Origin: Garcia nutans
Lineage: Eukaryota; Streptophyta; Magnoliopsida; Malpighiales; Euphorbiaceae
Assembly: GCA_947685225.1 (NCBI GenBank)
Contig: CANTUV010000024.1
Coordinates: 28,414,001 to 28,478,000 of the forward strand
Reading direction: 5' to 3'
Length of the DNA stretch: 64,000 nt
Each line of letters opens with the position of its first letter. Position 1 is the first letter of the stretch. Position numbers and translations under genes: made by a program. Below the pieces are notes generated by a model. It worked only from the letters and a program-made list of their open reading frames with translations. It was not told the DNA's origin and made no database searches. Of the stretch, positions 55,246-64,000 are shown piece after piece.

Positions 55246-57746
55246 CTTCAACTCTTTTAGCTGGATTGGTCTTTTGTCTTTTGCATCTTTATTCTTTTGA
55301 GAGTTCTAATTGTTCCATTCTTTTGTTCTTTCTTTTTGCAGATATTTGGTTATTTTAATTGGACCTTATATCCTCTCCTTGCCCCCCTACGTGGCAAAAT
55401 ATTTGTAAGTGAGATTAAAAATATTTGGTATATAAACCCAAAAAATTGAAAAGGAGAAACTTTGCCCCCTGTGTAGGCTCAAACCAAAGATTTTTTCCAT
55501 GCAAGCTTTGATTGATGTTGTTGTTGTCTAGTTCTTCGTACAAGCATGCATTTCTTCTCTTTGCAAGATTACTGGAGGTTTCTCAAGCAATGGGCTTTCT
55601 ATGCCCCCCTGATTTAATATCTTCTTTTGATTGCTTGCTGTTCATTTTGACAAGGAATAGACAACATAAGACAAGAAAGTGTGATGTGACATGCTCATGT
55701 ATGCATGATATGCATGAATAATACTTACAGTGGTTTCATGACTCACAGACCGAGGCGATCAGCAGAAGTATTCTCATTGGTTCCATTTTGACGCTTGTTC
55801 AAGTCTTACATTGAAATGATCGAAAGCTTTGCATTTGTGGCTTTTATCTTCAAGATGTTGAAAACATGAGTGGTGGAGACCCCAAGCAATAGAGTTAGGG
55901 ATACATCCATATCAAACTATATTTCAGCATGTCAGTTGGTAGTTTCTTCATAACTTTGCCAATAATAATTTTCTTTGCTCAATGTGTCCTTTGGAGGTTC
56001 AACATACTTCCCTTAACTTGAAGGCTTTGTTATGACAAAACACTTCTTTTTTTTTTTGAAATTTTTTGAATTTTTCATTTTGAAATCAAATGTTGGCTTT
56101 GCCAAATTAATGTCTATGTACCTCAGGACTTGATTTTTCCAAATTAACATATCTATAACCTTACAACCCTAGTTACCGTACTAAACTCGGGGATTATTTC
56201 TACTTAAGCAAGAATTGTTGCACTTCAGATAGGCACATACACATTACTTGGCCAAAGGTCTCATTGAGTTTAAATATTGTCTATCTCATATGCATGCTTA
56301 TCCAAACTATTTCCACTAATAGACTCTACCTACCAAGAGAGATCAACAGGTCTTTGACAGGCTTGAAATGGGGTCTATAAGGGAAACAGGCTTAAGTGAA
56401 GGCCATTTTGAGATTGGAGCTGGTGTGACACAATGGACAAACCTTCACACTACAAATTTCTTGTTGGAATTTTAGGCAACTTGGAGGCAACCTTGCTAGA
56501 CTCCAAATTCCTCTTGGAATTAATCTGGATCTTGATCAGGACAGTCTTTGCTGTTACAAAAACTTTAAGACCCAAATTCATTTCTTTTTTTCTTTTCTCT
56601 TTTCTTTCATTTCATTTTTCTTACTCTTCCCTTTCTTTGATCATTTTGTCATTTTGTCCTTCTTCCTTATATGACTGTCAAGTACAGAACTTTTAAGCAC
56701 TGAATGGTCTTTCTCCTTTTCTCCAATTTTAATTGAATCTTTGGTTGGGTTGGACCAACTCAAAAAAAGTCTTTATGAACCAAATAGAAGCCTTTTGCTG
56801 CTTTAGGAAAAAGAGAACTCAGTTGGCTTTTTGAACCATTTTGGGTTTTTTTTTCACTCTTTTTTTTTCTATTGATTTTTTTTTGTTGTTTTTCTTTCTT
56901 TCTCTCCTTTTTTGTTTTTGGTTCTAGCTCAAACAGAGTTGTCTCGTTTATACTAGCTTGGCTTCAAATAATGGATGAGTGGAGTGACATAAATCTTCTT
57001 TAACAGGGATAAATCATTTGTTACTCTGATGTTGATGTTGTCTTGATATATTAAGGGAACTTCAACTACCCTTAAGGTTTTGAGAACATCAACTATCCTT
57101 ATGGTCTTGAAAAATCAACTATCTTCATGGTCTTGAGAGCTTCAACTATCCACATAATCTTGATTAATCATTGCTTTCTTTGATCTTCTTGCCTATTCAT
57201 CTTAGTGATCATAAGACTTGTCAAAAATATCACAACAGCTCAAGGTAGGTTGTTGAGGTTATATGCCAATGAAAAGAAAGCTAAAATTTTATGAAGGCTC
57301 AAAGGGACAACTAGGGATTGATATTTAATTGGGTGGATACTAGTTGTTGGCTAACCAAACAATGCCTAGATCATTTCTCTCTTAAATAAGTAGAGTTCAA
57401 TTTCGCCTCGAAAGTTTGTCAAAGCATGTTCTAAGACTGACTAAGACCTAGACAAAGATAATTATGCAGGAGCCCTCTCTAAGTAAGCATACACAACTCA
57501 ATGCTATAGAGTAATTCCCTCATCTAGTAAAGTCATTCGAGTCATGATGCCTAGACACATTAATTTATAAACATCAAGCTAAATTCCTCATTGGTTGAGC
57601 ATCAAAATGAACAAAGACCAACAAAATTTTGATGAAAGTAATTTATTTAAAGCAACTTTAAGTTTGAAAAACACGATTGTTCCAATTTAAATATTAAAGA
57701 AAGTAAAATTGAAAAGCAACATTCAAGCTAAGGAAAGTTAATTGAG
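55246..57746. other. Non-coding tract of element D
   Basis: 55246-55956 is AT-rich; 55690-55930 matches C in reverse complement. 55957-57740 is collinear with 5757-7440 of B. The longest frame is 87 residues on the + strand (56433-56696) and its B counterpart does not keep the same protein. No feature is recognised apart from poly-T runs. Confidence 0.6.
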
Positions 57747-59144
57747 TTAGGCTTCTTTTCCTTTCACATCTTCAATATTCCCATCTTGAAAGGATGATAA
57801 AACAAATTCTTCTTCCAATCCTTTTCCCACCATAAAGGTTGCTGGTGGTTGCACTCTTCCAAATTTAGGCAAAGGGTTATCTTTGGTATTGGGCTTATCC
57901 GGCTCGGGTAGCTTGCCGCTATCAATCAGGTCTTGAATCTCATGCCTTAGACGAGCACATTTATCTGTTTCATGCCCTCTCATTTGATGAAATTGACAGA
58001 AGGCCTCGGCACTGAAGTTTGGTGGCAGTGGACTATGTAGAGGTCGAGGAGCTAATGGTTGTAACAACCCTTTCTTTTGCAGCTTGCTAAAAACCCAAGA
58101 TAAAGGTTTCCCCAATTCTGAGAATTTTCTTTTATTCCCTTGACCGGTTACATTAACATCAACTTCTTTTTGTGTGCTTTGATTGTTAGGCTGGTTGTTC
58201 CCTTTCTCATTCCTTCTTATTGAAAAGTGATTCTTCTCCCTTTCCCATTCTTCAATTTGTAGACCAGCTTGGAGAAGATCTTTGAAGTCCCTTATAAGGG
58301 TGTGAGACATCCTTTCACGGAGATTGGGCAGGACACCTCTCACCATCATCCTTATTTGATCAGATTCATCGGGCCTCTTCTTGAGCAAAGCAGCCTTGTT
58401 TCTCCATCTCTTGACATAATCTACAAAATTCTCATTCGGTCTTTGCCTAATGGACTCCACTTCCATCAAGGTAACTTCCAACTCAACATTATATCCATAT
58501 TGTTGGATGAAGGCTTTGTAAAGTAGATCCCAGCTCTTTTGTGTTTCATCATCTAAGGTATTAAACCAATTTTGGACAACAGGGTCCAATGAGAGCATAA
58601 AGTACCTTAGGGTTTGAGCCTTAGTAGCTCGAACAGATTGCATGGCAGTGATATATTGCTTCACGTGGAGATGAGGATTTCCGGTGCCATTGTATTTAGC
58701 AAAGGAAGGCATCTTGAACTTATAAGGGACCTCATCATCTTATTCAAATAACTTGTCAACTTCGGACATCTCTTCGATTTTCAGCTTCTTTTCAAATTTC
58801 TTTTCTAAATCAGCAATCATCTTTTCAACATCAGATGTCTCGGTCTTTTCAATAGTTGCTTTCTCGATAGCCTTCGGTTCTTTCTTCTTTTCTTGAACCT
58901 CTTGGTAGTATTGAGCCCAATCATCATCATCATCAATGACCACCTTTTCATCATCAAAAGCCACTTCATTAACTTTAGTCTTCCCTTTGTCCTTTGGTTT
59001 CTTAATGCTAGCAGATGCCTCAGCATGATTCTCTAAGATTGCAGTCAATTGGTTCTTCATGGTCTCAGCTAGGGCCTCTTTGATTTCTTCCATCTTGGCA
59101 TTGAGGGCTTCATCCACCATTCTTTGAATTTGTTCGGGCTCCAT
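57747..59144 (-). pseudogene. Tat gag of element D, shortened, one nonsense codon
   Basis: ATG at 59144 (MEPEQIQRMVDEALNAKMEE). The frame is open to a TAA at 58740-58742 just after DKLFE, and open again in the same frame to 57747 (GNIEDVKGKEA then stop). It holds the acidic run (DDDDDWAQYYQ), capsid motifs (FMLSLDPVVQNWFNTL, FIQQYGYNVELEVTLMEV), a basic region and an intact-looking knuckle (CQFHQMRGHETDKC). About 465 residues. It lacks the C-terminal extension of gag G. The frame stays open upstream of the ATG to 59309. Gag would form particles for a non-autonomous element that borrows pol. It is the least decayed gag after G. Confidence 0.9.
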
Positions 59145-60275
59145 TGTCTTTGGTGAGCAAGTTGTTGAGTCGTTGCTAGATACTTCATCTCCGGCGTAGG
59201 TCGGATTGTTGTAAGCTTTTGAACTTTCGTAATCCAGGGCTGTGAGCCAGAGAGGACCAATGATATGAGATGCAAATGTATGCATGTATGCACAAACAAA
59301 TAAGAACATATTAGGATGTTCCTTCCAACCTTATAACATCCACACACGAATGGCAAGTCTCTTTTCCTAGGCATATGGTTAACAAAATACCAACATGGGG
59401 TATCTTGCTTTCGAATAATTTCCTCGGACGTTTCAACCAATAGTTATATTTTTGAGAATGGAAATCAATTCATGATAATTCCCATTAATTAGGTTTTAAT
59501 CCATTCAACCAACTAAAGTAGCTTTTACGCTATATTGGATTAAAACAAAATTAAGAGGTTTATCATAGATAGATTTCTCACTTGAAAAAGGTAACTAATG
59601 ATTCATGCCAAAAGAACAAGCCCATGGTTAATTTATTCTTAGTGTAAACTAGGCCCACAATTGATTTTTGGTATTTCATAATTGACCTAAATATTTTGCA
59701 AGCTCTTTGGGTGAAAATAGTTTTGTTTCTAAGCCCATTGTAAAAGATTTTAGAAAAATGGATTTTGGGCTTAGTATTTGGGCCATGAGCCAAAGAATTT
59801 TTGTTTTGTTTTTAGAAAAATTTTATGTCCAAAGACCATCTTAAAAAGTTTTGAAAATAGCTGTGGTCTTTTGGATTTTAAAAAATTTATTTTGAGCTTG
59901 CAAATGTACTTAGGTCATATTAGAAAAAGAACAAACCAAATAAGCCATGATTTAAACTAAGATAAACTAACCATAGTCAAACAACATGCATTTGGGGTAA
60001 AACCTAAGGAAAGTAACTAGGCCAATTACATGAGCTTTAGTCTTTGGGTAGAAAGGCTTAGGTTCCCATAGCAAGTATATACCAAATGGTACGAGGCTAT
60101 GAGTGGTTATGCCATGCTCGATCTCCATACCTTAAGTGAAAGTATGGTATCCCTTACATAACATAACACGAGTACCTAACTTACGCACACAATGCAATCT
60201 AAGATGATGCAATGGATAATATCATTATAAGAAAGAATAGAATAATATAAAGACCAACGGAATCAACTTCTCTTA
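59145..60275 (-). other. Leader of element D
   Basis: Collinear with the F/G leader. A 123-residue frame at 59069-59440 (MVETSEEIIRKQDTPCWYF) overlaps gag in another frame. The conserved GMEIEHGITTHS frame is at about 60000-60150 with one stop before GMEIE. The uninterrupted solo-LTR target site is at about 60220. Confidence 0.6.
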
Positions 60276-60293
60276 TCCCCAGTGGAGTCGCCA
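60276..60293 (-). other. Primer binding site of element D
   Basis: TGGCGACTCCACTGGGGA on the minus strand, one base from the 5' LTR. Confidence 0.9.
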
Positions 60294-60294
60294 C

Positions 60295-62520
60295 TGTGAG
60301 CGGGGATTTTCACCCCCACTCCTGGTGGAATGGTTCTTGCGACTTCGGCACTGTTTAGAATCGGGGCCTTAGAGAACACGGACCTAAGTCTGGAGAAAAT
60401 GGAGTCGCCACCCGGACGGGCCGGGAAAAAGAAAGGGGTGGATGACTCGATTCCTAAGGAATCTCCAACCCCCTAATGGGTTCGGAAAGTTAGGTACGTG
60501 TGGGGAAGGTGAGAAATGGCCCAGCACCCCCACAACGCCCGGTTCATTGGAACCGGCCTCCTTTACTGGTCTTAATATTATAAAATTCTTAAGTATAATA
60601 ACATTATCCATACTACACACAATAAAAAGAAAGTATCATTATATTAAAATCAAAACAATGTCCAAACAAAATAAAACAAATAAATGGACACCCATCCAAG
60701 GATGGAAACATGTCCTTACATCACATGCCTAAGTAGGACACCCACCAAAAGGTAGAAACATGCCCTTTACATAAGTTCTAAAATAGAAAAGAAAATTAAA
60801 TTACATGATGTTTAACTAATGAGGTACCCACCAAGTGGAAACATACCTCTTACAACTTTTGGAAGTCCAAATTGATTGATAAAAGTAAATAATCATCCAT
60901 AATAAATAAATCATTCATCAAAGCTATTTAAATATCAATAAAATAAACATCCATTCATGATAAATTAAATAAGTATTAAAATTAAATAAATTAAAGCATA
61001 AGAAATAAATCAAAGCATAAATAAATATGGAATTGAATAAAACAAATAAAAGTTCAAGTATAGCTACTTTTTTTTATTTAGGGTTATTTATCTCATGTGT
61101 TAAGGCTTTGGAAATTCTAAAGTTTAAGCTACTATAACTTTTTAGGTAATTAAAATAGATTAGGTTTTATGTTTTTTAAAGGTTAGCAAGACACTTTGAT
61201 TAAATAAATTAAGATTTAAATGATGAAATAATAAAACTTGAGTTTTAGACACTTTTGAAATATTTTTAATTCATGATTTTAAATAATAAATTGAGCTACT
61301 GTAGCTTTTTTTGAGTTTTTTTATGTTTTTATGTTTTAAAGGGTTTAAAGTTTAGAAAAAGTTAGGGTTTAAGGTTTTAAAGGGTTAGGGTTCATTATTT
61401 TAGGTTTAAAAGATGATTTTTGGATTTAGGCTCTTAATTTAGGGTTCTCGGCCAAGGAATTTAATTTTAGGGTTTTAAATAGCAACTTGATATTTTATGA
61501 GATTTTATGAATTTAAACACATGAATTGAAGTTTTTATAAGTAGAAAAGATGTTTTTTAAGGTTTTTTGAAGAAAAAGAGCCTTCTTTAGAATCTTAAAA
61601 GATGCAGATTTTGATTTTGATTTCATTGAAAAATATGCTAAATTAGAGTTTTAACGGTTTTTAAGAAGAAAAAATAACAATTTTAAATCTTTTTATAAAA
61701 GAGAGCCACGATTTTAATGTTCTAAACTTGGAAAAATTAAATTAAAACTCTAAGATTTTTGATTTAAAAAGAACCTAATTCCATAATTTGGCTATTGTAA
61801 AACATAAATCAAAAGAATTAAAACATACCTTCTTTTGTTGATTCTCCAAAAAACAACTCTTCTTGGATGAACTAGCTCCAAAGACAAGCTTTGATTGCCT
61901 CTTTTCTTCTCTCCTTTTCGTGCTACTGCTTCTACTGCTGCTATAAATATTAATTCAATTGAGTTTTTCCTTTCCTTCCTTGATTTGGTTTCAAAACCTA
62001 AAGCTATCATGAAAAGTTTTTTCCTCCCTCTTGATTTGGTTTAATTGGTCCTTATTTATAGTGGTTTTTAGGTTGTTTATTCCTAATTAATTAAGGTAAG
62101 TAATAATAATAAAAAAAAAGAAATTAAAACCTAATTGGATTAGAATTCTAAAAATTGCAGCTGAAAAATTTGCGCTGGCAAAAATTCTGGCGACGGGCCC
62201 GTGGGTGTGCCAGTCCGCAGGCGCGTCAGCGTGCCAGCCCGCGGGATCCTGCGGGCGAAACGCCCGCAGGCCTGCAGGGGAGCCATTGTTGGCCCGACGG
62301 GCCCGCGCGACCACTTTTTGCTGCCGATTTTTTTCCGACTCCGATTTTTATTTTTATTTTTAATTTTTATTTGTTTATTTTCATTTTTTACTACTAAAAA
62401 TTAGATACTAAGGTAAAAATTATTTAATTAAAATTATTTTGGACCAATTAAACAACAAAAATCATTTTGGACTAAATAAAGCACAATGGATCGGATTGGG
62501 TCAAAAATTAAGGGTCTACA
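60295..62520 (-). mobile_element. 5' LTR of element D
   Basis: TGTGAGCGGGG to GGGTCTACA. Relative to the 3' LTR it has a ~24-bp extra segment in the GC-rich island (about 62219-62242) made of an imperfect copy of GTGCCAGTCCGC. TATA-like box at 62052-62061; hairpin cluster at 60684-60856. Confidence 0.93.
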
Positions 62521-64000
62521 GGTGGATGACTTGATTCCTAAGGAATTCCCAACCTCCTAATGGGTTCGAAAAGTTGGGTACGCGTGGGGAAGATGAGAAA
62601 CAGCCCAGCACCCCCACAATGTCCGGTTCATTAGAACCGGCCTCCTTTACAGGTCTTAATAATATAAAATTCGTAAATATAATAATTTTATCCATATTAC
62701 TCACAATGATCAAAATAAAGCACCGATATATTGAAAATCAAAACAATATCCAAGCAAAACAAATAAATGGACACCCATCCGAAGATGAAAACATGCCTTT
62801 ACATAATTCATGCCTAAATAGGAAACCCACCGAAAGGTAGAAACATGTCCTTTACATTGGTCTAAAATATAAAAAAAAATTTAAATTACATGATATTTAA
62901 CTAATGAGGTACCCACCGAGTGGAAACATACCTCTTACAACATTTGGAAATCTAAATAAATCAATAAAAGTAAATAACCATTGATCATAAATAAATCATT
63001 TAGCAAAGATATTAAACATCAATAGAACGTAAACATCCATCCATGATAAACTAAATAAACCAAGCATTGAACTTAAATAAATTAAAGCATATAAAATAAA
63101 TCAAAGCAAATCAAATATAAAATTGAATAAAGCAAATAAAGATTCAAATTAGGGCTACTGTTTCTATTCAAGATTCTTTATTTAATGTGTTTAGGGTTTT
63201 GGAATTTATGGGTTTAAGGTACTGTGAGTTTTAATGGAATTGAAATGGATTAAAGTTTTATAATTTAAGAGGTTGATAAAATTCTTTGATTAACCAAATT
63301 AGTATTTGAGGAGTGAAATCATGAAACTAGGGTTTGGACACTTTAAAACATTGGATTTATGATTATTAGCTACTGAATTATGGTTTTTAGGCTTACTGTG
63401 TTTGAATTTTAATATTTATGTTTATAAAGTTTTAAGGTTTAAAGGATTAGGGTTTAGAAAAATTAGGGTTTAAGGTTTTAAAGGGGTTAGGGTTTATTGT
63501 TTTGGGTTTTGGAGTTGAATTAGGGTTTAGAATTTTAGAATTAGGGTTTCGGAGAATGCATTAGATTTTAGAATTTAAAAATCAATTGATAATTTTATGA
63601 AACTTTATGAAAATAAACAAAACGATTTAAAGTTTATAGAAACAAAAAAAGATATATTTTAGGATTTTGGAAGGAAACAGATTCAATTTAAGGTTTTGAA
63701 GAATTGGAAAGCAAATTAGGGCTTTGAGATTTTGAGGAAACAAAAACTAACAATTTTAAGATTTTTGGAAAACAAAGAAACGAATTAAGGTTTTTAAGTT
63801 TTAGAAAAGGTAAGTTAAAGTTCTAGGGTTTTTTGAATCAAAAGAGACAATTGTATTATTTAAGCTACTGTGAAAGAATTTAGGCATTCATACCTCCATT
63901 TGTTGGTTCCACCAAAAATTTCTTCTTGGATGTACAAGAACAAAGACAAGCTTTGCTGCCTTTGATGGATTGAATTGATTGTTTGCTCTCTCAATAAGTC
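62521..64000 (-). mobile_element. 5' LTR of the F/G element, part 2 (runs past window)
   Basis: Continues the LTR interrupted at 51954, from GGTGGATGACTTG. It includes a hairpin cluster (about 62770-62940) and telo-box-like motifs (63140-63830) and stops mid-LTR at the window end. It shares several variants with LTR F (GACTTGATTCC, GGTACTGTGAG, AACCAAGCATTG) rather than with LTR G. Confidence 0.9.

Larger units (their letters stand above)
51955..62520 (-). mobile_element. Tat-type element D, complete gag-only copy (10566 bp)
   Basis: Two complete LTRs (2214 and 2226 bp), PBS, gag, a non-coding tract, hairpin arrays and PPT, with a 5-bp target duplication inside an older LTR. There is no pol. 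The two LTRs look nearly identical by eye, so it is the youngest insertion here. The structure resembles the TR-GAG class of plant non-autonomous elements. Confidence 0.92.
30070..64000 (-). mobile_element. Tat-type element F, minus strand, composite with nested G part and D
   Basis: From the 3' LTR (30070-31525) the order is PPT, hairpin array, antisense PMD gene, antisense DUF7745-like gene and the last integrase codons (to 37333). A second Tat 3' end (G) interrupts there. It is followed by pol, gag, PBS and a 5' LTR split by element D and running past the window end. That 5' LTR resembles F's 3' LTR more than G's, so pol/gag may belong to F (see findings). Protein domains match the Tat branch: two RNase H domains and antisense genes before the 3' LTR. 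Confidence 0.75.

Noticed and set aside
56433..56696. 87-residue + strand frame in the tract of D
   Set aside because: The B counterpart (6277-6522) does not keep the protein sequence and the end is poly-T-derived Phe/Ser.

Overview
This window is plant nuclear DNA made almost entirely of nested LTR retrotransposons. I found no host gene with an intact, non-transposon coding frame, and no bacterial-type features. The evidence for a plant is: chromodomain Ty3/gypsy (Tekay/Del-type) and Tat-type Ty3/gypsy elements, the latter with a second, plant-type RNase H; plant mobile domain (PMD) and DUF7745-like reading frames with GT-AG introns; telo-box (AAACCCTAA) motifs; and AT-rich spacer sequence. 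A large, repeat-rich flowering-plant genome fits best; I cannot name the species.

Layout. 1-3360: 3' end of a chromodomain Tekay element on the + strand (integrase C-terminus, chromodomain, 3' LTR). It is inserted in the antisense PMD gene of Tat element B (minus strand, 3361-15016). B carries a gag but no recognisable pol. Its leader was later hit by a second Tekay-type insertion, now a solo LTR (9942-12731, target duplication ATATC) that begins with a near-perfect 445-bp palindrome. 15017-16473: decayed Tat LTR fragments in both orientations. 16474-17401 and 25669-26038: two pieces of an old + strand pol (E), split by Tat element C (17402-25668, + strand, gag only). About 26500-28430: a diverged Tat LTR with its own antisense PMD gene (H). 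28551-30069: an unclassified LTR-like block. 30070 to the window end: a large minus-strand Tat composite (F) with PPT, tandem repeats, antisense PMD and DUF7745-like genes, an inserted second Tat 3' half (G, 37334 to about 44.5 kb), pol (44411-48718), gag (48761-50656), PBS and 5' LTR. That 5' LTR is split by the youngest insertion, gag-only Tat element D (51955-62520).

How the parts work together. The sense strand of the autonomous Tat elements encodes gag, protease, RT, RNase H, a second RNase H and integrase. Every pol region here is broken by stops or frameshifts. Between pol and the 3' LTR, and on the opposite strand, lie one or two intron-containing genes, each with its own TATA-like box. 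Elements B, C and D share a gag cut at the same point and the same 1.7-kb non-coding tract, so they look like one non-autonomous lineage that depends on pol supplied in trans.

The most unusual signal is that most tandem repeat arrays in these Tat elements are strings of short hairpins. Within one array the loop sequence stays constant while the stem sequence changes, and both arms change together. This is seen in at least six arrays with different loops, in the intron of the antisense DUF7745-like gene, and in a three-hairpin cluster in the LTR. All readings were made by eye; no alignment, folding or database search was run.
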